64,000 nucleotides of DNA from NCBI GenBank assembly GCA_963921425.1, contig OY992836.1, positions 4,169,825-4,233,824 on the forward strand, in the 5' to 3' direction. The translations under genes were made by a program, and so were the position numbers. Below the pieces are notes generated by a model. It was not told the origin of the DNA and ran no database searches. It worked only from the letters and a program-made list of their open reading frames with translations. Positions 23,901 through 36,800 of the stretch are shown in pieces; positions within the stretch are counted from its first letter, which is position 1; every line of letters starts with the position of its first letter. Origin of the DNA: Dryas octopetala. Taxonomy: Eukaryota > Streptophyta > Magnoliopsida > Rosales > Rosaceae.

Positions 23901-25780
23901 TGTTGCTCCTTTTTGTACAACTTGTTTTACTTAGAATTAGAATTGATTACTAAGCTGTAGCTCGCAAGTATACGAATCGCTTATATAAGCATAGCGTATA
24001 AATACGAGGTCGATCTCACGAGGAATAGGTAAATACATATCAAACCAATTCAACTTACCAAATAGCTAGAATTCACTACCACACACACACGACATGGGGG
24101 TTTGAAGATTGTGAAACTCACGCACACCACATACACACACGCACACATGATTAATTATCTTACAATGTTGAGAATTCAAAATACATTTCAATTATGCAAT
24201 CCCTTATCACAAACCTTACTAGTCATTGATCCAGACACAATGTAATAAAGTTTGACTACTAAAAAGTGTCGATTATTATCTTTTCAGCAATTGCTCCTCT
24301 ATGTCATAACTAAGGTTTGATTATGCCCTCGTTAGTTAACTATACATGTTTCTTAAGGCTTGATTATATCTATGGTTGTTAGCCATGCGAGAATCATTAT
24401 CAATCTTGGGAAACGTCAAACACATAAAGCATAGACTCATCGATACCTGTAACCTATGAGCATCTATGGATTCTTATTATCATGGATACATTCTTAGGAT
24501 ATCCACTTGTTACCAATTGAAACTATCATTCTTTTGAGCTTGTTTAATTTCATAACATGAGTCTAGATACAATTTCCCCAAGGTGATCAGTCAAAGGAAT
24601 CATACAACTAGCATGGCATTCAAAAATAGATAAAAGATTCTTATTATACGCAAACTCCAAATCAATTAACTAGAAGACTGATACACTCGTGGTTAATCAC
24701 ACAATCAAAATATCAATTCCCATCCCAACATGTAAGAATAATCAACTAAACCATAAATAAATTCAGAAACATAAAAAGAAACTAAAAGAATAAACTTTCA
24801 TTATATAATCAAACATTGAATCCATAATGAAAGAAAAACAAACTAACTCACTAAAGAGAAACAAGGGAAAGAAAAACAAAGAAAAACCCAAGGGAAGATG
24901 CGGCTTCTTACTGCCCCCTCCTCCTCCTTGCGCCAACTTCTCTCTTTCTCTCTAAACTTTCAGAAAAATAAAGATGTGTAAGGTGTTATAAGATTGTCTA
25001 TTGTGAGAGAATATATAATAGTGAGGAGGTGGAGACTTTCCTTGTCCCACAAGGCTAGGGTTTTGTGGCAAAGGATGGGCCTTGGGCTTATTTGGTCTAT
25101 TTTGGGCGTAACTTGATTTTCTGTTCGGGGAACTACAGCGCTATCTCCACTAAAACGGTCATATCTTGAGCTAGATAACTTGGAATCGAAATCCGTAAAA
25201 TTCTCTGTGAAGCTAACATCTGTACCTTTCAAACCATATATGGCATGCTACCTGGTTCGATCTGGAGAGGTACAGAATCACTGTCAAAATTCATGTCCAA
25301 TTTTCCAGGATTTTGACTTCTTTTTCAGCTAGGATTCCTTGCGATCTTTGACTGAATCTTGTGAGATTTTCATTGCACATGTGGATTCCTTTCTTGGGCC
25401 TTGGATCAAACATGTATGTGCGACATACCTTGGGCCTGTGGACCCTAGGTTGCACGGCTTGGGCTTCCTCATGTGGGCTTGGCTATGTGCATGGTCTTAG
25501 TCCTCTTGGGCTAGGGTTGTGTGCATGGCCCAAGGTGCATGGGCTGCATGTGTGGTTCATGTCATGTGATGATGTGGCATGGTTGACTATTGACTTTGAC
25601 CAAAAGTCAACATTGACCGAAAAAATTCCCCAAAAGATTATGTTCAAGATTCTCCAAAGATTCATTCTAGATTCTAGACTCTTCTAAAAGATTTCCTCAA
25701 GATTCTGTTTTCCATTTTTTCCATTTTTAGCTCAAAATCGCCCCATTAGGCTCCTTTTTTAGCTCAAAATCGCCCCATTA

Positions 25781-28376
25781 TGTGAGACCCGGAAATTTTC
25801 AAATTTATTTTGTGATTTTTCCGTATTTTCAAAAAGGTTTTATAGAATTTATTTGTTAGAAAATCTAATTTTTTTTTCACCTTGAGCTTTAATTGTTTGA
25901 CCAATTTTGACTATGGTTTTGACCCAAGTTAGAGCTTTAAAAGGTAGTACTTTTACTCACGAACCCAACGGTGCAAGTCTCGTATTATTCCGAGTCCGGG
26001 AGATTATTTTATGAATTTCCTAAATTTTCTTAGTTTGTGGAGCTTAAAATTTTCGAAATTTTTATAAAGGGCAGATTGGTAATTTGACCTCATAGTTAAT
26101 TAGTACTAGTCGATACGAGTCCGTAGTATTTTTCGGGGTATTTTTCTGAGTCCCGAGCTATTTTTAAATAATTTTTGAAGTTGGGGAATTTAGGAAAAAG
26201 AAAATAAAATAGGAAACCACCAGATCGCGCCACGTGGCACGATCTGGGGCGTCCATCGCTGCATGGCAGCAAGATCTGATGGCTGCATGTGCAGCCAAGT
26301 GTCAAAGCCTTCGCCACGTGTCAATTTCTCATTGGTCAAAGTTATGACGGTTGACTTGAGTCAACCCAGTCAACTCGGATGAGTCAACCGAGTTGACTCA
26401 CTCACTCTCCCTATAAATAGCAGCGCACCCCCCAGCTGATTTCCTCACATTTCAGCCGCACGCTTCCCAAGAGAGAGCTTCTCTCTCCTCTCTCCTCATT
26501 TCTCTCTCTTCTTCAATCTTGTTTTGAGTTTATCTTGAGTTCTGGAGCTCCGATCGACGATCCGATTTCGCCTACGCGATCGTGGCGACGAGCTCTTCAA
26601 TTCTAGTAGTGTGAAGGCTATGTTTTGGTGAAGTTTTTAAAAAATCATTTCTGAGCTCCATAGGTAATTTCTTGATCCCTGTCGAACTTCTGCTAAAATT
26701 TTGTTAAATTAATCTCTTGTTAATTAGGTTCTTTTAATCTTGTTACTTAGCAAGTCTAGTAGTACCGAGACTCTGCCCGTGGGAAGTCTTCAACAGGTAT
26801 ACCCTCAACCCAGCTTATTTAACCTGCTGTTATTTAAGTTGTGGTTATAGACGAAACGCTGTTTAACTGTTGTTATCAAATGAACTTAATAAATATTGAG
26901 GCCATATCAGTGGTAACCAAATAACGTGATGACTAAGGTCAGTCCATGAGCATACAGGCGTTGGGTACTGAGCCAGAGCTCCCTCAGTTTCCCCATGCAC
27001 TGACCTGGTCACGTTGTAGGTTCATATCTGATCAACCTCCTCGACAATAAATTAAAATAGATATAGAAACCACACGGTCTGACATGACTGTTTGCCTCGG
27101 GGTGCAAGGTCATGTCGGATTAAGAATTCAGAGAAGCCTAGCAGTTACGCTAGTGCCAAACCTCTGAATTATACCTGGTCTTAACAGACAAGGTCATCGA
27201 TTTACGTGAAGACCGTTTTTAACACCAGTTGTTGTCAAACTAGGAACTCCAGTTACCTAAAAGAGATCGTTGCGACGTGGCAAATTGTGATTTGTACTCG
27301 AAAACAGGCAAAAGCTTTGGACGCTAGGTAGGGGGACAACACACTCTGACTAGTGGATTTCCTGCATGTACTATATAATAAATACTGTGTGATAAAGATG
27401 CATGTTTTTGATTGGCATATCTGCTTGGTTTTATGATGATGAGAATGATGACTGTTATGCATATTCTCGTGAGATTGTTATTGTGTTTGACTTGAGAGTG
27501 AAAGGTCCCTTACGGTAGACCCTGGGTTTCGATCCCCAAAACCTCATGAGGGGTTGTACGGACGGACTGGTCGATTGTCCTTCTTGGGAGGCCAGTCTAG
27601 GCGGTACAACCATGAAATGGCCACTTTCGCTACCCTGTCCCGGTCAAATGACTGCAGGACTTTGTTATGTTTTTGTGAGAGGGTAGTTAGCCCTAACGGC
27701 TGGTCAACAGGTATGATTCTGAACTTGGGCCCGGAAAACTGTATTTTGAAAATTGTGTGAGCATGCTACTCGTCTTACAAAGCTTGACAACTGGTTTGTG
27801 TTGTGCATTCGATTTTAAATTATCTCAAACTATTTTTCAAACCTAGCAGGGAGTTCCCTGAGGGGGAGCAATGAACGTATGTGATGCTCACCCCTACATT
27901 GTTGTTTTTCTCCCTCTCAGGTGCTGCGCGTGTGGACTTTGACGGCCTCGATTAAGGGGGTGGTGGTGCGGTCTCGAGCTTGTCAACTCCTGTGTTCCTG
28001 TTTAGTCAGTATATTTTCCTTGGGCAGGTCCTTGGTGTCCTTTTACTATCTTTATATACCCTTGGTCATATCTTGTATATACACTGAGTCCTTGGGTTGT
28101 CTACTTTTGAATTATCGAGTCTATATAAACAGTTTCTTTGAAGTTACTCCAAACAATAGTAGCTCCGAGGGTTGGTTTAATTATGAATTAATTATTTCTG
28201 AATAAACTTTCCGCTGCAAACTCAAGCACTCTGATCCAACCCATTTTTACTAAACCAAAAGGCTTAACCTATTTTGTGGATATTTGGGATTATAACACCG
28301 GGGGATTGGTTGTTGTAGTCTCAGGTATTCTCAAGATAGGTGCCTCTGTTACGTACCTGGGTTTCGGGGCGTGACA
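25781..28376 (+). mobile_element. Solo LTR, 2.6 kb, nested
   Basis: It begins TGTGAGACCCGG and ends GGGGCGTGACA, flanked by a perfect 5-bp duplication catta (25776-25780 and 28377-28381). It carries a promoter-like TATA box (26411-26420) with a dense TTGAC cluster upstream, and 'gggttt cgatccccaaaa' text at 27525-27541. No coding region is seen. Size and ends suggest a Tekay/Del-like Ty3/gypsy LTR, which is inference. Confidence 0.85.
26225..26420 (+). promoter_or_regulatory. LTR promoter: TATA box, W-box cluster, G-boxes
   Basis: CTATAAATAG lies at 26411-26420. In the 100 bp upstream (about 26309-26400) the WRKY-binding core TTGAC or its complement GTCAA occurs eight times, several as full TTGACC/T W-boxes in near-palindromic arrangement. 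CACGTG cores occur near 26231 and 26316. Pyrimidine-rich leader sequence follows the TATA box. Function is inferred from motifs only. Confidence 0.6.
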
Positions 28377-28452
28377 CATTAGGCTCCATCTTGTAATCTA
28401 AGTTAGAGAGTTAGTATCATAAAATAACAGAAATTGAGCACTCAACAAAGAA

Positions 28453-28620
28453 AAAGATGCAAAAATTGCAGATGTGGACTTTTTGGTGGACTTTATGGTC
28501 GACATGGTGCTATAGCACTGTCTGGCAACCACAAATTCCACAACAATCAGATCTAAGTTTCTCCTTAAATTCCACAACAACCAGATCTGAGTTTCTTCAA
28601 CAATTTGATGTGGCTGGCGG
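28453..28620. other. Short host sequence between LTRs
   Basis: About 170 bp with two imperfect copies of 'aattccacaaca' and 'cagatctgagtttctt'. It is the left flank of the next LTR. No gene is seen. Confidence 0.5.
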
Positions 28621-28953
28621 TGTGAGACCCCGTATTTTTCAAGGAATTTTATTTTAAATATTTTGAGAATTTATTTTAAGGATTTTGGGAATTTATTTGG
28701 AATTTTAAAAGGTTTTAATTTAATTTTAATTTTTGTTTTAAATTGGGCTTGACCCAAAAGTTGACTTTTAAAATTAGTGGACTTTTGTCTTTGACTTTGG
28801 GTGTGTTGGATATGTCTCGAGTCCACGAGTTCGTAGACGCGAAGCGTACATCAATCAGATCTACGGTTTAAGAGTTACGGGCATTTAAAGTAAAGGGCAA
28901 TCTTGTAATTTGTACCAAAGGGGGTTTTAAAACCCAACATCAGTTTTTTAAAA

Positions 28954-28984
<31 letters not shown>

Positions 28985-31335
28985 CCCACGCCTCTGTCTC
29001 TCTCGCCTCTCACCCTCGTCGCGCTTCTCACCGGCGCGTGACAGCGCGTTTGGCCACGGCTGCCGGTGGTCGAAGCCCAGACGAGCTCGCCTCCCTCCCC
29101 CTGGCTACTGATCACCCATCGGAGCCACTACCGCGACGAATTGACGCACAGGCCGACGGTCTCCTCCGGCGATCTTGCTTTTTCGGCCATGACGCGATTC
29201 CGGACCACATGGGTTGTCTTCCCCTCGTTGTGGCGAGCCTTTCTGTGCTGTTCCCTCACGTTGATGACCACCGTACACAGCGGTGCAAAGATAGAGAAGC
29301 CGCGCCTTCTCCGGCCAGTTTCAAGCTTTTCCGGTGATAATTGGCCGTCGACCCAGGTATAAAAGTTGATCCTCTCGACGTCTTCTTCGTGCCTATGTAA
29401 ATCGTTTAGGTTGATTTTGAGTTTGGAAATCGTGCAGGTTGGCCACCACGGACCACCGCGAGTCCCGTCGCGTTTAGCCGTGCCGATGACTTGAATTGTT
29501 GATTTTTGGCCTTTGGGCAGTCACCCGAAGCTTGTGGTGAGTTTTCAGTGATTTTGTGTGTTTTTTGGGGCGAGGCAGCCACCGTGGGTGGTGGCGGCCG
29601 CCCATTTTGATCATTTAGCGACCGTTTGTGTTTCTAGTTTGTATTTAATTGGTTGTCTGGTCTTAACAGGTACACGGGTTCGAAAAATCTAATTCTTGAT
29701 GCCGTTATGCTACCGAATTTGATATCCGAGCAATGGTGCCGTGAAGGGCATTTCGGTCATTTCACGTGTTTGCACTGTGAGTGAAGCTTATCTGGTTATA
29801 TTGTAGAGTACCGTTAGTGAATTGTCTGTTTTGTGTGTTGATTGTTATATGTTAGAGAAGGCTAGGTGTATGATTTGAATCATGAGAATGAATTAACGAG
29901 GATTTGAGGCTAAGGAATCAATTGGGAATTATAGAGTTGCCCTGGGATTAATTATTGATTACATAAGAAATGTCTATTTTCGAGGATCAATGAATGCTGA
30001 TTAGACAATTATTTTTACAGAATAATCAAGTACTTATTGAGGAAGTGTTGGTATGATTTGAGTGGCAAACAAGTGAGGGTCGTAAGTGGAAATCAATTTC
30101 GGAAATGATTCGGCATAGTTTGGAGTAAATAGTGAGTGGACCTTGTTTTATAAATGTTTTAAGAATAAATTTTCTCACAGCAAGTGTTGATGGTGATGCA
30201 TATGTAGAGGTGAATTTGAAAAGGAATACAAGAGGCATTAAACAATGAAAGTTATGAGTTAGTTTCGAGAATGTTGTGATTGAGGTTGTGCAAGAATACA
30301 TGCATGCCCGTGCATCGATTTGCTCTGTACGGGAAGTGGCGAGCCTAGTTACCTGCCTGCTCGTGTATAGATTCACTTTGCATGGGAAGTGGCGAGCATC
30401 CTGCCTGCTTGTGCATGGATTCGCTTTGCACGAGAAGTGGCGAGCATTCCTGCCTGCCTGTGCATTGATTCGCTCTGCATGAGAAGTGGCGAGTTTATCT
30501 TCCTGCTCGTGCCTATGCACGGGATGTGGCGAGCTTAATTACCTCAATATATGACCAGCAGTTCCCCGAGTACTAGTGTGGCGTGAGGTTTCAGTTGTGG
30601 AGTATTTTGAGAGTATTAATTGTTCTTCATAAGTCGATTTACAGTTTTTAGATGATTTAAAAATGAATTTGAGAAATTGTTTTAAAACTGCGGGATTTCA
30701 AAGAGTGATGTGAGTGAAATTAGATAGTTTGATTGTTTGCCTTGTTTGTTTGTATGCATTTGTTTGCTAAGACTTGGTTTGGTTAGGACTTTGTAAAGTC
30801 TAGGCTTGAATCTTGAAGGTGGAAATGAGGGTGATTATGCTTTGAGATTATTATTTAAGACGTGAATGATTATTATTTTTGGTGGGATTATGATGTGAAT
30901 TTGAGGAATTATGTTTATCTTGATGCTTGGATAATTGTTGATGAAATTATGATGTGATTGGGTAATTATGGATTTTACTGTGGATTATTATTGAGTATGG
31001 AAATTGAAAAATTATTGAGAATATTTGTTTAAGTTATTTCACTCATACGAGCTTTCGAGCTTACCAGGTTTGTTGTATAACCCGGTACACTATGGATGTG
31101 GTGTAGGGTTTGTGTTTTGCAGGTTAAGCAGACTGATGAGGCAGTGAGGAGAAGTCGAGGCAGTGTGACCCACTTTGTTTTGTTTAAATGTTTTTATACA
31201 GAGGTTTTACATAAATGTTTTATTTGAAATAAATTTATTTATTTATATTTATGTGCATGACTCAAATGAAAGAGAAAACAGATTTAAAAGTTTGATGTTC
31301 AGTATTTTTATGGACCCGAGTTTCGGGGCGTTACA
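28621..31335 (+). mobile_element. Solo LTR, 2.7 kb
   Basis: It begins TGTGAGACCCCG and ends GGGGCGTTACA with a perfect 5-bp duplication ggcgg (28616-28620 and 31336-31340). The first 200 bp parallel the reverse complement of the LTR at 19440-22213. A GC-rich CT leader lies at 28957-29340, where the reading frames are not recognisable. A tandem array is at 30290-30540. No internal genes are present. Confidence 0.85.
30290..30545 (+). repeat. Tandem array of about 50-bp units in the LTR
   Basis: Units with 'gaagtggcgag' at 30334, 30387, 30435 and 30484, plus a fifth variant near 30523, alternate with 'cctgctcgtg/cctgcttgtg' and 'gattcgctttgcac'. It is related in sequence and relative position to the array at 20221-20440. 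Confidence 0.8.
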
Positions 31336-31340
31336 GGCGG

Positions 31341-32940
31341 TGTTCATGTTGTAGATCTGGGTTTAAAGATGGCTCTCTCCCTTTCTCCCTTCTCCCCCCT
31401 TCAAAACCAGATCTGGATTCATTGTATAGATGGGGTAATGGGGTAATTGATTCAATGGATTAGCTCAAGTTTTTTGTTTGGGTTGTTGCTCTCCATTACT
31501 ACTGCATGAAGACGGTAGAAGAGGGTTTGATAGTTGCATGAAGGAGGTGAAAGAGCTGGTGGAATTTTTTGTGGATTATGTGGTGGACTGTGGCGCCCGT
31601 AAATTCCACACAAAGGTTATTTTGGTCTGAAAACAAAGAAAAAGGTTAGAAAAGTAAGTTTTTGAGAAATGGGTCAAAATAGCTTAAGTTGAATGAAAAG
31701 AAGTTATTTAATTAAATTACAAAAAAAAATGCTTATATTCCCACCCCTATGTCCTAGCTATTTCCTCACCTACCTTAATTTTACACCCTTATTAAAAATA
31801 TAAAAACACTCTTCCCACCTCTCATTAGTCCTACAATACCCTTTGATATACCAACTCAAATACTCACTCACTAAATACTCTTCCTAACCCACTTAACTAT
31901 CATTTCACCCACCCATTTTTTTTCATAATTTATTTATTCTATAAACCCTAGTTCTTCACCAAAACTCAAAATCAATGATACTATTTGGTTGATATATATA
32001 CATCTATTAAAAGGTATGATTATTCTATATCCTACTTTTTAAATTATTTTTTTTATAGTTTTAAATCAAGAATTCATTATATTTTAATGTTTCTTTTGAT
32101 ATAAAAATTGAGTATTGATTTTAGGGATTTAATTTGAAGCTTAGGGATGAATTATAGGATTTATGTAAGTTTATTACTTTATTTTTTTGCATTGTCAAAG
32201 TGATTGAGAACATTATTCAACGATGCCCAAGCTTTCATTGTAGGAGTCGAATCATTGTTTGTAGATTCACTTTATCTATCCTAAAATTATTTTTGTTAGT
32301 TTGTAGGTATATGCTTACTATGAATGCAAATCATTGACACAAACCTTAAATGATACTAGCAGCCATAGAGGAGCTTAATTAACACATTTTCTGTTTGGTT
32401 CATTTGATTCTTATCATGTGGTTACTTCTAATGAGACTTTTGACAACTCAGATTTTGGTCGTCATCATCTTAAATTTGTATTATATGGTTTTATATTCAG
32501 TAATCCAAGAATTAATGATATGAAAAAAAAAAAAAAAAAGGAAAAAATTCTAAGATTTATGGAGTTTAAGTCATTGTAGGCAGGTAGGTGAGTAGAGAAT
32601 ATGTGGGTAGAGTAAATTTATTTATTTATTTTTTTAGTCAAGTTTTTAAAAGTTATTTTACAAAATGATAAATTTTTCATCATCAATTTTATTAAAATAC
32701 GGGTGAAAAAATAAGACAATATATGAGAATATAACCCCTGAAAAAAAAAATCGTTCAAACATGATGTCTGTTCGCAGCGCGCATGTATAACGTGCAAGCC
32801 ACCTCAATTAAGAAATCAAAAGTTAGACCAGTAAAGATAAGCAACCAGTGTTTCAACTTTACAAGCTTAGAACGTCAACTCTGACACAACTCAATTCAGA
32901 TGACTTTTTATTATTAAAAGACCAAAATCGATTAACAGCA
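31341..32940. other. Upstream flank of the RGLG gene, no gene seen
   Basis: AT-rich sequence with poly(A) near 32525 and a CT-rich patch at 31370-31405. The last part should contain the RGLG promoter. A possible 5' untranslated exon ends 'accgattacag' at about 32991, before a GT donor and a (CT)n run. No TATA box could be assigned with confidence. Confidence 0.4.
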
Positions 32941-33822
32941 GCATCCTGTGGAATCTATCCGAATCTCATCTCTGCTCTCTACCGATTACAGGTCTCTCTC
33001 TCTCTCTCTCTCTGAAAATAGACAACTTGTGTGTGTTTTGTCTGATTATTGAAGCACAGTTCTAGTTTCAGACTTTAATGAAATGTACTTATGGTTTGTG
33101 GGTAATATTAATTCTGTTCCCATCTAGATTCTTGGATGTTTTATTAATTTGGCTGATATGTTTTGTGAATGAGAAAGGAATTTGAATTTTAGAAGGAAAT
33201 TGTCCTTCCTAAGCTTACCATTACCATATCATTCTCATGTTCTGGTATCTCGAGTTTGATATGATGTGCGTAAATTGTCAACCTTTTCTTATTACCATGG
33301 ATTTCTTGGATTCTGGGTTTACGAGAAATTTGAATCCTGAGTTGATTGAAAGTTAGAAGAAACTTAGAATCAAATGCAATAAGTTGAAAAGTAAGAATTT
33401 ATCAGTAAATACACTTTTAATGGAATTTTATGTGACAAACCTAATATTAACCATTTTAATGTTTCAAATTAAGTGAGGTTTGATCTGGATTCATGATGGT
33501 AGAGGTTGATTGTTCTGGATGGAGATGACTCGTTTCAGTTTGTAAGTCTACAAAAGTTGTGGGTGTATAAGCCTAAATACCAAATTTGCATACTTTGAGC
33601 TATATTCATTCAATTTTTGAGGGAGACTTATCCTAGTAATGGCACCTTAGTTTTACAGCACTTAACTATAGAAGAAAGATAAGCCATAAAAAATCTCTCA
33701 AAGAATTTGTCTAATGTAAGAACTATTAATTTATAATATGCCGCAAGGGTTAACTCTTATGATCCACACACTCTCCCTTTCTGTTTCCTTTTTTTCACAC
33801 AGGGAACATTTACCTCCCAAAT

Positions 33823-36800
33823 ATGGGGAATGGGGAGTCGACATATGATGATCCTCATGATAATTTTCTGCATGAACCACCTTCCTATGCAGGGACTTCA
33901 ATGGATTCTAACTATCGAGAAAAGCTACAATCTACACACATTGCCGATAATTTCAATTCTTTGGATCAGGTTTTAATTACTAGCATTAAATTTCTTATTG
34001 ATTGATACTTTTGAAGATAATGGATACACAAAATTTGTTTCTCTTTGTTACTTATTAGCATAACTCTGTTTTATGTATTAACTGCCTGCCAAGTATTTTA
34101 ACAGCACAAACGATTAAAAGATGGCATTGTGATGACTGGAATAATTTTGAACCCAGGAAATTATTGGGGAATTACCCTAAATGACATGTTTGCATAATCA
34201 TTCACAAGAATAACATCATTTTAAAATCCTTTCAGAACAAACACTTTTTGCTTGCGTGAGTACCAAGCTGCCACTCATTTAAGTACCTAGACATAAGCCC
34301 TGTCGACTCTTTATCGACACATTATGGACTCATTATTGACTCCCCACTTTCAACCTCATCCCTATCTGATTCCCTTCCAATCCCCTCCTTCCCTGTTCCA
34401 CGGAAGATCTGCCATGGTCCCGTCAGCCCCATCTGTTCCTATACAATCCAATAAAATTTGTTGGAAATTGATATTATCTTGAGGACTGGGATTTCTTGAC
34501 TCCCATTTTTTCTTCATGACATTCTCTTCACTGTCTTGTAAATTTATATTCTTTCCTCTGTACTCGAACAAGAGGAGCATCAAAGTGTACCAAGTAATGC
34601 ATTAGAGGACAACTATTTGGATCATTAAGCTCTCTGAGAAGTCTCCATACATGCCCTTTAATAAGGGTATGCTCATGACCAGAGTGCTAGGGAGGGTGAA
34701 GAGGGAAAAAAAGAAAGTGATAGACCATTCTCAAGAGCCTCTTGAGCTGGTTCTTGACCATATGGCTAGGACCACCAAGATGATGACCTTTTGAAGTTTG
34801 TCAGCTACTATGAACCTGTAGTTCATGGCATATGGGTTGTTTGTTGAGATGGAGGGGAACTGAAAACTGATCAGTACTGAAGAAATTCCACCATTTCACT
34901 GAGCCATAGGCTAAGATCATGGCCACATAGAGTGGCACAACAGCTGTGAGAACATGGTGGAGGTCTGTGGAAGTGATCATGTTTTCTTGTTCTTTGTTTG
35001 TTGTTTTTTCTTTATAAAGGTCAGTCACGCTCACCTGTGAGACGTCGCGCAGGACCTTTTAGCACGACAAATTGAACATCAACCATTCATTCTTGATCGT
35101 GTGGCTGAGAGGAATGGGCACAAAAAGCATTCATAACATTCGACACGTGTCCATCTTTGGGAAAAAAAATAAAAATTTGTTTCTCAGTTCTCTTTCTTTC
35201 TTCTTCCCGAAAACCTTTCCTTCTCAATCTATCTGTATCCAAAATTTCTGTCTCTCTCCCAAACAGTCATGCTCACCTGTGAGACGTCGTGCAGGACCTA
35301 TTTGCACGACAAATTGAATCTCAACTATTCATTCTTGGCTGAGAGGAATGAGCACAAACTTGATTACTTTGACAATAAACTTGATTCCTGGGTTTTCTTC
35401 AGTGGCTTTTATGGAGTTTGACAGCCATGGTTGTTAGGTGGTGAAGGTTTTGGGAGAGAGACAGAAATTTTGGATACAGAGAGATTGAGAAGGAAAGGTT
35501 TTCGGGAAGAAGAAAGAAAGAGAACTGAGAAACAAATTTTCTTTTTTTTTTCCCAAAGATGGACACGTGTCGAATGTTATGATTGCTTTTTGTGCCCATT
35601 CCTCTCAGCCACACAATCAAGAATGAATGGTTGATATTCAATTTGTCGTGCTAAAAGGTCCTGCGCGACGTCTCGCAGGTGAGCGTGACTGTTATAAAGG
35701 TTGTGCTTTTCTCTACAGTTGGTGGGATATGGTTTGATTCAAGGAATACCCACATGTGAAAATGGTATCGATGTACCAATGAGGGTTTAGTTGAGTGGTC
35801 AAGCCCATGGTTTGCTCCCACATGGTCCAAGGTTCGATTTCTCAAAAGGTACCTATCTAGCTTTTTGCTAGTGTTTCCTGCCTCCTAAAGATTGTAGCGT
35901 TCAGCAGAGGGCCCCAGTTTCAAATTCGGTTTGCTTGGGGGATCTCCGGAAGGAAAAAGAAAAATCCTGCTCTTCTGTGACTTTACCCACAAATATCAAC
36001 CCAGTTCCTAAAAAGAGCCAAGGAGACAGGTGGAAAGAGATAGGGATGAGGAGGGGGGAGGAGGAGAATCACATAGGGATTAGGCTAAAAGTGGGGAGTC
36101 AATAAAGAGTCGACAAGGTTCATTTCTAGGTGTTTAAATGAGGGGCGTTTTGGTACGTTCTCAGGAAAAAAAGTGTTAGTTCTCAAAGGATTTTAAAATC
36201 ATGTTATTGTTGTGATGTAGTTATGAAAACTTGTTTTGGGTAATTCCCGAAATTATTTGAATTATAAGTGATCAACTCAAGAATGATTCTCAATTATTGT
36301 TCACTTCAACATAAAACCATGTTCAGATGTGCATATTCAGATTTATATGGTTATACTTAAGTCAAGCATTAAAGTTACAAATTCAGCGCTAAATTTTGAT
36401 TGTTAAATATTCAGTGCTTTTTATTTTTTTCATTTTTATCAAACCACATCCCAAAACTTCATTTGCAATCTTGATGCCTTGATGGGACACAGAATAAGTA
36501 CATGAATGAAACTGGTTTTCACTATACTAAGAAGAATGATAGAACATTTATCAAATGGCACTTATATGAAAGGTGAAAAAGTATACATAACGTTAATCTG
36601 ACAAAAGATATATGACTAAAAAGAGAACTGGTTTTACAAGTGTCACAAAAGGTCACATATATGTAAAAAGAGCTCATTCTTTCTTCCATCCTTCATATCC
36701 ATAGTCAAACTCAGTGGACTTTAAGTGTATGTGGTATTAAGCATATTCATTAATCTGTTATTCATGGAGTGTGTTTGGTAACCAGAGGCATCACTATATA

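Larger units (their letters stand above)
23901..28447 (-). mobile_element. Solo LTR (about 1.95 kb) interrupted by a second solo LTR
   Basis: It begins TGTTGCTCC and ends GAGCACTCAACA, flanked by aagaa on both sides (23896-23900 and 28448-28452). The inner LTR (25781-28376, with its catta duplication) splits it. The joined outer LTR is about 1,946 bp and matches the copy at 1-1250 in reverse. No retrotransposon genes are present. Text near 25080-25230 ('ttctgttcggggaactacag', 'cttggaatcgaaatccg') is typical of plant LTRs. Confidence 0.8.
34166..36249. mobile_element. Pack-MULE-like element carrying a PIN gene fragment
   Basis: The left arm starts GGGGAATTACCC and the right arm is the complement of CGGGAATTACCC. 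The arms match imperfectly for about 230 bp, including 'taacatcattttaaaatcct' against its counterpart and 'gactccccactttcaacct' against 'gactccccacttttagcct'. The flanks aaattatt (34158-34165) and aaattatt (36250-36257) form an 8-bp, possibly degenerate 9-bp, target duplication. Between the arms are a PIN-like fragment, a nested foldback element and a SINE. It sits in the first coding intron of the RGLG gene. No transposase is seen, so it is non-autonomous. Confidence 0.75.

Noticed and set aside
30290..30545. CRISPR-like spaced repeats
   Set aside because: Units are contiguous imperfect tandem repeats in a plant LTR, without unique spacers or cas genes.
35072..35641. Two matching frames starting [19 protein letters not shown] on opposite strands
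   Set aside because: They are the two arms of the foldback element, so the similarity is the palindrome and not a gene family.
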